A stretch of 64,000 bases of DNA from Croceibacterium selenioxidans. Lineage in GTDB: Bacteria; Pseudomonadota; Alphaproteobacteria; Sphingomonadales; Sphingomonadaceae. Below are positions 7,709-16,398 of the stretch, piece by piece. The DNA lies in the NCBI RefSeq assembly GCF_018599195.1, contig NZ_JAHFVK010000001.1, positions 186,001 to 250,000 of the forward strand. The letters are read 5' to 3'. Position numbers and translations under genes: made by a program. Every line of letters begins with the position of its first letter. The first letter of the stretch is position 1. The notes beneath the pieces were generated by a model that saw only the letters and a list, made by a program, of their open reading frames with translations, searched no databases and was not told the DNA's origin.

Positions 7709-8467
7709 ATGACCGCATCCGTCGCCGCCGCGACTTTGACGCCTGTTGGTAGCCGATTCCGGCCGTCGTTCTATTTCTGGATGACGCTGGCGATGTGCCT
7801 GTTCGTTTTCGCGGGCTTCGGGCTCCACTCCTTCCTGCCCGCTCTCCAGGGCAATTTTCCGCCGGCGCCGCCGATAGTGCATCTGCACGGCATGGTGTTC
7901 GTCGCCTGGATGCTGCTGTTATTGGTACAGTCGGCGCTGGTGTGCTCCGGCAATGCGAAGCTGCACCGCGCGCTCGGCATCTGGGGCATCGCACAAGGGA
8001 CCGCGACCATCCTCATCGGCCTGCTGATGCAGCTGATCGCCTCGGGCCGCGGTCATGCCGCTGGGAGACCGGCCGGGACCGACGGGCTCTACCTCGGGCT
8101 GCTCGCCTTCCTGGGCTTTGCCCTGATGTTCGCCTTGGCGATCGGCAACCGGACGAGGCCAGACGTTCATCGCCGGATGATCCTCTTCGCCATGCTGCCG
8201 GTCATCCCGCCCGGCGTGAACCGCTTCTGGGCCAATGTGCTGGGGCTGGACGATCCGGTGCCGACGTTCTGGCTTTACCTGACGCTGTGGTCGATGGCGG
8301 CGGCGATCCTCCTGCAAGAACGGCGCACGACCGGTCGCATTGGCGCCTTGTCGCTGCTCGGCGCGGGTTGGATAGTCGCCGAAGGCGCGCTGCACGAAGC
8401 GGTGGTCGCCTCGCCCTATTTCGAGCGTGTCGCCGCGGTAATTCTGGGGCTGGTCCATTACCGCTAG
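7709..8467 (+). CDS. Polytopic membrane protein with HxHG and LHR motifs
   Basis: A 252-residue integral membrane protein with six or seven hydrophobic segments. Noted histidines are in IVHLHGMVFVAWM, KLHRALGIWG and VHRRMILFAM. A paralogue with the same three motifs in the same order is encoded at 54847-55611. The arrangement (membrane His pairs) could bind haem or metal, but this is inference. No enzyme partner is adjacent; a second small membrane protein follows at 8584. I do not recognise a named family. Confidence 0.7.
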   Translation: MTASVAAATLTPVGSRFRPSFYFWMTLAMCLFVFAGFGLHSFLPALQGNFPPAPPIVHLHGMVFVAWMLLLLVQSALVCSGNAKLHRALGIWGIAQGTATILIGLLMQLIASGRGHAAGRPAGTDGLYLGLLAFLGFALMFALAIGNRTRPDVHRRMILFAMLPVIPPGVNRFWANVLGLDDPVPTFWLYLTLWSMAAAILLQERRTTGRIGALSLLGAGWIVAEGALHEAVVASPYFERVAAVILGLVHYR

Positions 8468-8583
8468 CCGCGTGGCCGGAAAGGGTCGTTTGCCGACTGT
8501 CCGCTAGTCCCAACCTCGCCAACGTCCGTTGACGTCGGCTCGGCCCAAGCGCAGGCTCGGCCGACTTCGCGGAAGGGGTCCCC

Positions 8584-9045
8584 ATGCAAGGCAAGATCCA
8601 TGGTTTCCTGCCAAGCGCCCAGGACCCTCCGACTGACCGCCAGCGGCTGATCGTCCATTACCTCTGCGCAGTTCTCATCGATCTAGTGGTGCTGAACTTG
8701 TTCAACGAGTTCTGGGCCCAGGTCCACGTCGCCTCGTTCAGCTGGTCGCTGCTCGCGGCTGTCCTGCTGCAGGCTTTCCTGAAAGGGACCAACGCCCTCG
8801 TCTATCAGTTGGGAGTGTTCTTCAGCGCCAGGCGCGGCGCCCTGATGAAGGTCTTGCGGGTCTTCACGGCGTGGTTGGTGCTGGTCCTGTCCAAGTTCGT
8901 GATCCTCGAGGCCATCGATCTGGTCTTCGGAGACAAGGTGCGCTTCGAAGGTGCGATGGACGGGCTGGTCCCGCTCATGGTCGTTGTGACTGTCATGGTC
9001 ATCGCCGAAGAAGCGGTGGTGCGGTTCGTCAGGTGGGTTCGCTAA
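8584..9045 (+). CDS. Conserved hypothetical membrane protein
   Basis: A 153-residue protein with about four hydrophobic segments (LCAVLIDLVVLNLF, SLLAAVLLQAFL, FTAWLVLVLSKFVILEAI, LVPLMVVVTVMVIAE). There is no signal peptide or cofactor motif. It lies 116 bases after another membrane protein in the same orientation. Function unknown. Confidence 0.65.
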   Translation: MQGKIHGFLPSAQDPPTDRQRLIVHYLCAVLIDLVVLNLFNEFWAQVHVASFSWSLLAAVLLQAFLKGTNALVYQLGVFFSARRGALMKVLRVFTAWLVLVLSKFVILEAIDLVFGDKVRFEGAMDGLVPLMVVVTVMVIAEEAVVRFVRWVR

Positions 9046-9100
9046 GGGCTTGCAAGAAAACGCTTTCCTACAGGTTCCAAAATCGGGCTTATGCTGTTCG

Positions 9101-9535
9101 ATGACGCAAGCCAGACCTCCCGCTCGTCCCGCACGCCGTCGCGTGCCTGCTTTCTATCCCGTGCCGGTGCGTGGCCGTCGTGACGGATGGACGCGCGGTA
9201 AACAGGCCGCCTTCCTGGGCTTGCTGGCCGAAACCGGCACCGTGCTCGCTGCTTGCGAGCGCGTCGGCATGAGCCGCAAGAGTGCTTACAAGCTGCGCCA
9301 GATGCCGGGCGCGGAGAGCTTCGCTGCGGCGTGGGATGCGGCGCTCGGATTGCCTGTTCGGAAGGTTACAGTCGGGGACCTGGCGTTCCTGGCCTATGAA
9401 GGCCTGATCCGGCCGCGCATGCATGGCGGGCGCTATGTCGGATGGACCCAGACACCTGACAATTCCGCGCTTTTGCGCCTGAACTCCCGGCTCGAGAGGA
9501 TGGTCGTGGGGCGCTATCCCGGGACGCTCGGTTGA
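9101..9535 (+). CDS. Hypothetical protein with helix-turn-helix-like segment
   Basis: A 144-residue basic protein. After a Pro/Arg-rich N-terminus, WTRGKQAAFLGLLAETGTVLAACERVGMSRKSAYKLRQ reads as a helix-turn-helix of the kind used by small terminase or resolvase-like DNA-binding proteins. The rest (GLIRPRMHGGRYVGWTQTPDNSALLRLNSRL) is unfamiliar. The ATG at 9101 removes a 17-residue lead that looks non-coding. No phage genes are nearby, so a terminase role is unlikely; DNA binding is inferred. Confidence 0.6.
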   Translation: MTQARPPARPARRRVPAFYPVPVRGRRDGWTRGKQAAFLGLLAETGTVLAACERVGMSRKSAYKLRQMPGAESFAAAWDAALGLPVRKVTVGDLAFLAYEGLIRPRMHGGRYVGWTQTPDNSALLRLNSRLERMVVGRYPGTLG

Positions 9536-9682
9536 CGCTTTGGGGGGCAAGTTGACACTTTTGAAAGCCCCGAAATGTGTGCGCGCAAAGGTTACACAGG
9601 CAGGGTGTCGCGGATCCTGAGGATTGGGGGCTTGCGCAGTTGCCGAATTGCGCAGGGCGCGCCGCGCGGTTAGGTGAGCGCC

Positions 9683-10351
9683 ATGGTCCGTGTCCTGCGC
9701 TTCCTTGTCTGGGCCCTCATCTGGTTTGTCGGCCTCAGCTTCCTGCTCGTCATCCTGTTCCGGTTCCTGCCGGTACCCGTCACCGCGACCATGCTGATGG
9801 ACCAGAACGGAATCACCAAGGACTGGACCCCGCTCAGCCGCATCGACCGCAACATGGTCGCCGCCGTCATCGCGGCGGAGGACGGCAAGTTCTGCCAGCA
9901 TGACGGGTTCGACCGCGAGGCGATCGAGAAGGCGATCGAGCGCAACGCCAAGGGTGGGCGCATCAGGGGTGGCTCCACGATCAGCCAGCAGACCGCCAAG
10001 AACGTGTTCCTGTGGCAAGGCGGCGGTTATTTCCGCAAGGGGCTGGAGGCATGGTTCACGCTGCTGATCGAGCAGATCTGGGGCAAGCGGCGGATCATGG
10101 AGGTCTACCTCAATGTCGCGGAAACCGGCATCGGCACTTACGGGGTCGAGGCCGGGGCCCAGCGCTACTACGACCACTCGGCCGCGCGGCTGAGCAAAGC
10201 GGAGGCGGCGCGCATGGCGGCCGCGCTGCCCTTGCCCAAGGAGCGCGCGGTGGTCAGCCCCAGCGGCTTCACGCGCCGCTACGGCAACACCATCCAGGCG
10301 CGCGTCGGTTCGGTCCGGCGTGACGCCCTCGACGCCTGCGTCTACGATTGA
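9683..10351 (+). CDS. mtgA: Monofunctional peptidoglycan glycosyltransferase MtgA
   Basis: Polymerises lipid II into glycan strands at the inner membrane. A single N-terminal membrane anchor (residues about 5-30) is followed by a GT51 domain: AAEDGKFCQHDGFD with catalytic Glu66, GGSTISQQTAKN, then GKRRIMEVYLNVAE and GAQRYY. There is no transpeptidase domain, and the length of 222 matches MtgA. ATG 9683 has AGGTGA five bases upstream; a GTG at 9674 is the alternative. The following CDF gene starts within a few bases. Confidence 0.92.
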   Translation: MVRVLRFLVWALIWFVGLSFLLVILFRFLPVPVTATMLMDQNGITKDWTPLSRIDRNMVAAVIAAEDGKFCQHDGFDREAIEKAIERNAKGGRIRGGSTISQQTAKNVFLWQGGGYFRKGLEAWFTLLIEQIWGKRRIMEVYLNVAETGIGTYGVEAGAQRYYDHSAARLSKAEAARMAAALPLPKERAVVSPSGFTRRYGNTIQARVGSVRRDALDACVYD

Positions 10352-10356
10352 GCACG

Positions 10357-11304
10357 ATGGGCGCCGGACATTCACATAGCCACGGACATGCGCACGGGCA
10401 TGATCAGGCTCCTGCCGGCTTTGGCCGCGCCTTTGCCGTGGGCATCCTGCTCAACTCGGCCTTCGTGCTGGTCGAGGCGGGGTTTGGTCTGTGGTCGGGA
10501 TCGATGGCGCTGGTGGCGGACGCCGGGCACAACCTGTCGGACGTGCTCAGCCTGCTGATCGCGTGGGGCGCTGCGTATATGAGCGGGCTGCCGGCGAACG
10601 GGCGCTTCACATACGGTTATAAATCCAGCTCGATCCTGGCCGCGCTCGCCAATGCGGGATTGCTCCTGGTAGCGGTCGGGGCGATCCTGTTCGAGACGGT
10701 GAACCGGCTTTTCGATCCCGCACCCGTGCAGGGTTGGACGATGATCGCGGTCGCCGGTGTCGGCATCCTCGTCAACGGCGCCACCGCGCTGATGTTCGCC
10801 AGGGGACGCAAGCACGACATCAACATTCGCGGGGCTTACCTGCACATGGCGGCGGACGCGCTGGTCTCGGTCGGCGTGGTGGTCGCGGGCGTCGTGATCC
10901 TGCTGACCGGCGCTTACTGGGTGGATCCGGTGACCAGCTTGATCATCGTCGCGGTGATCGCCGGCGGCACCTGGGGCCTGCTCAAGGACAGCGTGAAGAT
11001 GGGATTGCTGGGGGTACCGGACTCGATCGACGAGGCCGAAGTGCGGGCTTACCTCGATGGGCTGCCCGGCGTGGCTGCGGTCCACGATCTGCACATCTGG
11101 CCCATGAGCACCACCGAGACCGCGCTCACCGCGCACATCGTCGTGCCCGCCGGCCAACCGGGAGACGGCTTCCTGCACGACGTCGCGCACGAGCTCGACC
11201 ACCGCTTCCACATCGGCCACGCCACCGTGCAGGTGGAGACGGGGCACGAACACGATTGCAGCCTGCACGAAGCGCATGGCTCGGGAGGACACGGTCATGG
11301 GTGA
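10357..11304 (+). CDS. Cation diffusion facilitator (CzcD/ZitB-like metal efflux)
   Basis: A 315-residue metal/proton antiporter. A His-rich N-terminus (HSHSHGHAHGHD) and a C-terminal His tail (GHEHDCSLHEAHGSGGHGHG) flank six transmembrane helices. The binding-site motifs are ADAGHNLSD in TM2 and HMAADALVS in TM5 (HxxxD), which favour Zn2+ among divalent metals. The cytoplasmic domain contains VHDLHIWPMSTTE. ATG 10357 is chosen over an overlapping TTG at 10348. It follows mtgA by five bases and overlaps the GFA gene. Confidence 0.9.
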   Translation: MGAGHSHSHGHAHGHDQAPAGFGRAFAVGILLNSAFVLVEAGFGLWSGSMALVADAGHNLSDVLSLLIAWGAAYMSGLPANGRFTYGYKSSSILAALANAGLLLVAVGAILFETVNRLFDPAPVQGWTMIAVAGVGILVNGATALMFARGRKHDINIRGAYLHMAADALVSVGVVVAGVVILLTGAYWVDPVTSLIIVAVIAGGTWGLLKDSVKMGLLGVPDSIDEAEVRAYLDGLPGVAAVHDLHIWPMSTTETALTAHIVVPAGQPGDGFLHDVAHELDHRFHIGHATVQVETGHEHDCSLHEAHGSGGHGHG

Positions 11305-11791
11305 GACGATGCGCGAGGGCGGCTGCGGCTGCGGCGAGGTGCGCTATCAGGTCGAAGGCGATCCGGTCTTCGTCAACAACTGCCACTGCCGGCTGTGCCA
11401 ACAGCAGACCGGGTCGACTTCGGTGGTCAACGCCTTCTTCGAAGCCGAGCGGGTCACACTGCTGCAAGGCGAGCTCAAGGATCATGCGGTGACGGCAGGG
11501 AGCGGCGGCCAGCACGTGATCCAGCGCTGCGCAAAGTGCGGGGCGGCGCTGTGGAGCATCTACCCTCGCCTGGGCAGACTGGGCGCGGGCGTGCGGGTCG
11601 GCACTTTGGACGATCCCGGCGCTTTTCGGCCCGATGCGGTGATTTTTACCGAAAGCAGGATGCCCTGGGTCGCGCTGCCGGAGGGCATCCCGGCGTTCGA
11701 GACGGTCTACAACCAGTTCGAGGTGCTACCCCCAGAGCGTGTCGCGCGCCTCGAGAAGCTGATCGAGCGCCGGAAGGCAGGCGAAGGCTAA
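11297..11791 (+). CDS. GFA-family (CENP-V/Gfa fold) zinc protein
   Basis: A 164-residue protein with the GFA zinc-binding cysteines: GGCGCGEVRY at the N-terminus, NNCHCRLCQQQTG near residue 30, and QRCAKCGAAL near 76. The family contains glutathione-dependent formaldehyde-activating proteins, though most members have no proven reaction. ATG 11297 overlaps the CDF stop codon by eight bases and has GGGAGGA upstream, so translation is probably coupled. Confidence 0.85.
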   Translation: MGETMREGGCGCGEVRYQVEGDPVFVNNCHCRLCQQQTGSTSVVNAFFEAERVTLLQGELKDHAVTAGSGGQHVIQRCAKCGAALWSIYPRLGRLGAGVRVGTLDDPGAFRPDAVIFTESRMPWVALPEGIPAFETVYNQFEVLPPERVARLEKLIERRKAGEG

Positions 11792-11857
11792 GCCGCCCGT
11801 GCGGACGCCTTCGCCACCAATACCGAACAGTTAGGAAATTGGCGGGAGCGGCCGCCG

Positions 11858-13126
11858 TTAGGCCGCCGCTTCCTTCTTCTTGCCTTCGCTGGAGACCACG
11901 CGAACCGGTTCCTTGCGGCCTTCGACCACGTCCTTGTCGACGACGACTTCGACCACATCGTCCATACTCGGCAAGTCGAACATGGTGTCGAGCAGGATCG
12001 CCTCGACGATCGACCGCAGGCCGCGGGCGCCGGTCTTGCGCTTGATCGCCTTCTTGGCGATCGCTTCGAGCGCGTCGTCGGTGAAGGTCAGGTCCACATC
12101 CTCAAGCTCGAACAGCTTGTGGTACTGCTTGACCAGCGCGTTCTTCGGCTCCTTGAGGATCTCCACCAGCGCCGGGACGTCGAGGTCGTGCAGCGTGGCG
12201 ATGACCGGAAGACGGCCGACGAATTCAGGAATCAGGCCGAACTTGAGCAGATCTTCCGGCTCACACTTCTGCAGCATTTCGCCCACGCGGGCCTGCTGCG
12301 GATCGGCAATATGAGCGCCGAAGCCGATCGAGCGCTTCTGCAAGCGATCGCCGATAATCTTTTCGAGGCCCGCGAACGCACCGCCGCAGATGAACAGGAT
12401 GTTCGTCGTGTCCACCTGCAGGAATTCCTGCTGCGGATGCTTGCGGCCGCCCTGCGGTGGCACCGAGGCTGTGGTGCCTTCCATCAGCTTGAGCAGGGCT
12501 TGCTGCACGCCTTCGCCCGACACGTCGCGGGTGATGGACGGGTTCTCCGCCTTGCGAGTGATCTTGTCTATCTCGTCGATGTAGACGATGCCGTGCTGAG
12601 CCTTTTCGACATTGTAGTCGCTGGCCTGAAGCAGCTTGAGGATGATGTTTTCGACGTCTTCACCGACGTAGCCGGCTTCGGTCAGCGTCGTCGCGTCGGC
12701 CATCGTGAAGGGCACGTCGAACGTGCGGGCCAGCGTCTGAGCGAGCAGCGTCTTGCCGCTGCCCGTCGGGCCGACGAGCAGGATGTTGGATTTCGCCAGC
12801 TCGACATCGCCCGCCTTGCCGCTGTGCTTGAGGCGCTTGTAGTGGTTGTGCACCGCCACCGAGAGCACGCGCTTGGCGCGGTCCTGGCCGATCACATAAT
12901 CGTTGAGCGTGTTGCAGATGTCCTGCGGCGTGGGGACGCCGCCGTCCTTCTTGCCGGCTATACCACCCTTGGTCTCTTCGCGGATGATGTCGTTGCACAG
13001 CTCGACGCATTCATCGCAGATGAACACGGTCGGGCCCGCAATAAGCTTGCGAACCTCGTGCTGGGACTTGCCGCAAAAGCTGCAGTAGAGGGTGCTCTTG
13101 CTGTCGGATCCGCTAAGTTTGGTCAT
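11858..13126 (-). CDS. clpX: ATP-dependent Clp protease ATP-binding subunit ClpX
   Basis: AAA+ unfoldase feeding substrates to ClpP. The 422-residue protein has an N-terminal zinc finger ([12 protein letters not shown] and CDECVELC), Walker A GPTGSGKT near 115, Walker [11 protein letters not shown] near 180, the pore loop GYVGEDVE, and sensor [12 protein letters not shown] near 365. ATG 13126 gives the normal start [15 protein letters not shown]; an ATG at 13138 adds four residues. It lies downstream of clpP on the same strand with about 195 bases between. Confidence 0.97.
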   Translation of the reverse strand: MTKLSGSDSKSTLYCSFCGKSQHEVRKLIAGPTVFICDECVELCNDIIREETKGGIAGKKDGGVPTPQDICNTLNDYVIGQDRAKRVLSVAVHNHYKRLKHSGKAGDVELAKSNILLVGPTGSGKTLLAQTLARTFDVPFTMADATTLTEAGYVGEDVENIILKLLQASDYNVEKAQHGIVYIDEIDKITRKAENPSITRDVSGEGVQQALLKLMEGTTASVPPQGGRKHPQQEFLQVDTTNILFICGGAFAGLEKIIGDRLQKRSIGFGAHIADPQQARVGEMLQKCEPEDLLKFGLIPEFVGRLPVIATLHDLDVPALVEILKEPKNALVKQYHKLFELEDVDLTFTDDALEAIAKKAIKRKTGARGLRSIVEAILLDTMFDLPSMDDVVEVVVDKDVVEGRKEPVRVVSSEGKKKEAAA

Positions 13127-13321
13127 GCTCTCGTCCATTGGCCCGGACGTTGCCCCACCAGGGGGGCGTCAGGGAATCGCCTTCGGAATGTAGCTCCGAA
13201 GGACGCAATATCAATTCCGTCAACCTTAATTGCCCCGAATTGCTCTAGCCTGAAGGGGCAAGGTTGCCAAATTACTACGAGCCGGGAGCACTTTGGTGCG
13301 CGCTCCCGGACGGTGCCCGGA

Positions 13322-14023
13322 CTATTCCGGAGCACCTCCCGTACCACTTTCGACACCGGTTTCTTCATCCTTCGGCCGGTGCGCGAACACCTTGTCGACG
13401 ATGCCGAACTTCAGCGCTTCCTCGGCTTCGAGGAAGGTGTCGCGATCCAGGGCCTTCTCGATGTCGGTCAGGCTCTGGCCGGTATACTTGACGTAGAGAT
13501 CGTTCATCCGCCGGCGGATACGCAGGATTTCCCGCGCCTGGATCTCGATGTCCGAGGCCATGCCGCGCGCGCCGCCGCTGGGCTGGTGGACCATGATGCG
13601 CGCGTTGGGCAGTGCCACGCGCATGCCCGGCTCACCGGCCGCTAGCAGGAAGCTGCCCATCGAAGCCGCCTGGCCCACGCACACGGTGCGGACCTTTGGC
13701 TTGATGTACTGCATGGTGTCGTGGATCGCCATGCCTGCAGTGACCACGCCGCCAGGCGAGTTGATGTACATCGAGATATCCTGCGAATTCTCGCTCTCGA
13801 GGAAAAGCAATTGCGCCACGATCAGCGAGGCCATGTTGTCCTCGACCTCGCCGGTCACGAACACGATTCGCTCACGCAAAAGGCGGCTGAAGATATCGAA
13901 GCTACGCTCACCGCGGCTGGTGCTTTCGACAACCACGGGCACGAGCGCCCCAGTCGTCGGGTCCACATGGAACTTGCCCTGGGCCCCGTAGGTCCCGCCG
14001 CTGCCGCCGAACACGTCGATCAT
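13322..14023 (-). CDS. clpP: ATP-dependent Clp protease proteolytic subunit ClpP
   Basis: Serine peptidase forming the 14-mer chamber of ClpXP/ClpAP. Catalytic Ser121 is in [11 protein letters not shown] and His146 in MVHQPSGG, with Asp near 195. [11 protein letters not shown] is the oxyanion-side motif. Length 233 includes a short extra C-terminal tail ([16 protein letters not shown]). Its usual partners clpX (downstream) and tig (upstream) are present, but a TonB-dependent receptor lies between tig and clpP. A sigma-32-like promoter precedes it. Confidence 0.97.
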   Translation of the reverse strand: MIDVFGGSGGTYGAQGKFHVDPTTGALVPVVVESTSRGERSFDIFSRLLRERIVFVTGEVEDNMASLIVAQLLFLESENSQDISMYINSPGGVVTAGMAIHDTMQYIKPKVRTVCVGQAASMGSFLLAAGEPGMRVALPNARIMVHQPSGGARGMASDIEIQAREILRIRRRMNDLYVKYTGQSLTDIEKALDRDTFLEAEEALKFGIVDKVFAHRPKDEETGVESGTGGAPE

Positions 14024-14049
14024 GAAAGTCCTCTCGTCTTGAAACAGGG

Positions 14050-14091
14050 CCTATGTCGCGTCTCCCCGGCACTAGTTCAAGGCCGTTCGTT
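14050..14091 (-). promoter_or_regulatory. Candidate RpoH (sigma-32) promoter of clpP
   Basis: On the minus strand CTTGAA (14086-14091) is followed about 18 bases later by CGACATAG (14051-14058). This resembles the alphaproteobacterial heat-shock pattern CTTG-N17/18-CYTAT. The -10 side is imperfect. It sits about 27 bases before the clpP ATG. Confidence 0.45.
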
Positions 14092-14221
14092 GACGATCCC
14101 CGCTTCTGAGACGGGGGAGCTGTTCGTCGGACAGGATTGACACTCCGTCGATACCGGCCGCAGTTACCGTGTTGAGGGAGTAAGGCACCTCCAATAATTA
14201 CAACTGTAGTCGAGGGGCTGG

Positions 14222-16345
14222 ATGAGAGGGTTGGGGTATTCCACCGCAGTCGTGGCGCTATTGGCGTTACCTGTTTCCGCTTGGGGGCAGGATAGCGGCG
14301 ACAATCCCGCGCCGGTGCCGGTCGAGGAGCCGGCAACCGAAGATCCGGTGGTGGCCGCCGAAGTCCCCGCCGGGGACGCAGCGCGGGCGCAAGTCTTCCT
14401 GGCGGCCGATTTCGCACGATTTGCCCCACGCAGCGCTCTCGACATGCTCAACCAGGTGCCTGGCTTCGCCATCGTATCCGAGCAACAGGGGCGCGGTCTC
14501 GGGCAAACCCGTGACAACGTGCTCGTCAATGGCGAGCGATTGGCGAGCAAGTCCGAAAGCCTGTTCGACCAACTCCAACGCATCCCGGCCAACCGCGTCG
14601 ATCGTATCGAGATCGTCGACGGATCGGCCCTCGGTATCCCGGGCCTGTCCGGCCAGGTGGCCAACATTTTCACGCACGGCGGCGGGCTCAGCGGTCGCTT
14701 CGAATATAGAGCCACCGCTCGGCCCAAATATGCCGAGCCCGGTTTCGTGGCCGGAGAAGTCTCGCTGAGCGGTTCGACACCGCGCCTGGAATGGAACGTA
14801 GCGGCCACACACAACAACGGCCGCGGGGCGGCCGTCGGGCCAGGCTACATCACCGATGCGGACATGAACGTGATCGAAAATCGCGATGTCCGCATCAGGT
14901 TCATCGGCGAGTATCCCAAACTCTCCGGGAGCGTGAAGTGGGATGGCCCGGGCACCATGGTCGCCAACTTCAACGCCAACTACAACCGCACCTATACCGA
15001 CTTTTCGAACGACGAGCTGCGCCATCCTCTGGTTGGCATCGAGTCGTTCCGAGACTTCGACAACAGCAATCGCGGCTGGGGTTACGAACTCGGCGGCGAT
15101 GTCGATTTCGCCCTCGGACCGGGCAGGCTGAAGCTGATAGGCCTGGACCGCTACAGCGAGAACAAGCTGGAACAGGATTCCATCCTCACGATCGAGGATG
15201 ACAGTCCGCCGACCGGGAATCGCTTCGCCCTTCAAAGCCAGTCCGGTGAAATCATCGGTCGTGGAGAATATCGCTGGGACATGCTCGGCGGGTCCTGGCA
15301 GCTTGATGGAGAAGCCGCCTTCAACCGCCTCGACCAGACCGCCCAGCTCTATGAACTGAGTACGGAAGGGGATTTTGTCGAACTGCCATTCCCGGGGGGA
15401 TCGGGCGGGGTGACGGAAGACCGTTACGAATCGATCCTCACCCACAACCGCACGCTCGCCAAGGGTCTGACCCTGCAGATCGGTCTGGGCGGCGAGTACT
15501 CGAAGCTGGCTCAGACCGGCCCCGGCGGGCTGGTCCGGACGTTCTGGCGGCCCAAGGGTTCGGCCAATCTAGCCTGGACGCCCGAGGACGGATTGGATCT
15601 TTCGCTCAAGCTGGCCCGCGTTGTGGGGCAGCTTTCGTTCAGCGACTTCCTCGCGCGCGTCTTCCTGGACCAGGACAATGCCAATGCCGGCAACGCCGAA
15701 CTGGTGCCGCCGCAAAGCTGGGAACTGGACCTGGAGGTCAAGAAGAACCTCAAGAGGTGGGGCTCGGCCAACATCCGCCTCTATGGCCGATGGTATGAGG
15801 ATCTGATCGAAATCATTCCGATCGGAAACGGCCTCGAATCCAGTGGAAATATCGACAAGGCCCGGCTCTATGGAATTGCCGCGACCGCGACCATCAACCT
15901 TGATCCGATCGGCTGGAAGGGCGCGAAGATCGATTTCAATTCGACCTACGAGACGTCACAGCTCGAAGACCCGCTGACCTTTGAGAAGCGGCCCTTCAGC
16001 GGCAACACCGACTTCAGCGGCGAGATAAGCCTGCGGTACGACATGCCGGCCAGCGATTGGGCCTTCGGGGGCGGTTTCAACTGGACGCACGTGCAGCCGT
16101 ACATCCGCCTGTTCGAGACCGGAAAGGACTACGAGGGGCCGATCTACACTTTCGCGTTCGTCGAGAACAAGGACGTGTTCGGAATGACCGTCAACCTACA
16201 GGTCTTCAATGTGACCGACGGTCGAGGGCTGTTCCACCGTACAGTTTGGGGGGGGTATCGCGATCGGTCGCCGATCCTCTTTACCGAACACCATGATCTC
16301 AGTGTGCAGCCGATCTTCCGGTTGCAGGTAAAGGGCAGCTTCTGA
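14222..16345 (+). CDS. TonB-dependent outer-membrane receptor
   Basis: A 707-residue active-transport barrel. The signal peptide ends near residue 22 (LPVSAWGQD). The plug domain spans about 60-150 (MLNQVPGFAIVSEQ, DNVLVNGERLASKS, RVDRIEIVDGSALGIPGL). Many beta strands follow, and the C-terminal residue is Phe (KGSF), as BAM recognition needs. There is no TonB box that I can name and no regulator or inner-membrane transporter beside it, so the ligand is unknown. It is transcribed opposite to its clpP and tig neighbours. Confidence 0.9.
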   Translation: MRGLGYSTAVVALLALPVSAWGQDSGDNPAPVPVEEPATEDPVVAAEVPAGDAARAQVFLAADFARFAPRSALDMLNQVPGFAIVSEQQGRGLGQTRDNVLVNGERLASKSESLFDQLQRIPANRVDRIEIVDGSALGIPGLSGQVANIFTHGGGLSGRFEYRATARPKYAEPGFVAGEVSLSGSTPRLEWNVAATHNNGRGAAVGPGYITDADMNVIENRDVRIRFIGEYPKLSGSVKWDGPGTMVANFNANYNRTYTDFSNDELRHPLVGIESFRDFDNSNRGWGYELGGDVDFALGPGRLKLIGLDRYSENKLEQDSILTIEDDSPPTGNRFALQSQSGEIIGRGEYRWDMLGGSWQLDGEAAFNRLDQTAQLYELSTEGDFVELPFPGGSGGVTEDRYESILTHNRTLAKGLTLQIGLGGEYSKLAQTGPGGLVRTFWRPKGSANLAWTPEDGLDLSLKLARVVGQLSFSDFLARVFLDQDNANAGNAELVPPQSWELDLEVKKNLKRWGSANIRLYGRWYEDLIEIIPIGNGLESSGNIDKARLYGIAATATINLDPIGWKGAKIDFNSTYETSQLEDPLTFEKRPFSGNTDFSGEISLRYDMPASDWAFGGGFNWTHVQPYIRLFETGKDYEGPIYTFAFVENKDVFGMTVNLQVFNVTDGRGLFHRTVWGGYRDRSPILFTEHHDLSVQPIFRLQVKGSF

Positions 16346-16354
16346 TCGTACTCT

Positions 16355-16382
16355 CGGCCGTCCCGCCTGGACGGGACGGCCG
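16355..16382. terminator. Convergent hairpin between receptor and tig
   Basis: CGGCCGTCCCG (16355-16365) pairs perfectly with CGGGACGGCCG (16372-16382) across a six-base loop. No T-run follows on either strand, so it is a stable hairpin that may help end both converging transcripts rather than a canonical terminator. Confidence 0.5.
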
Positions 16383-16398
16383 GGTATGATCAAAGCGC

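Noticed and set aside
9552-9580. TTGACA with ATGTGT as an mtgA promoter
   Set aside because: The -35 box is good but the -10 box is too weak to support a call.
14267-15445. Long open frame (392 codons) antisense to the TonB-dependent receptor
   Set aside because: GC-rich coding DNA gives long shadow frames; its product has no domain and the sense strand encodes a clear receptor.
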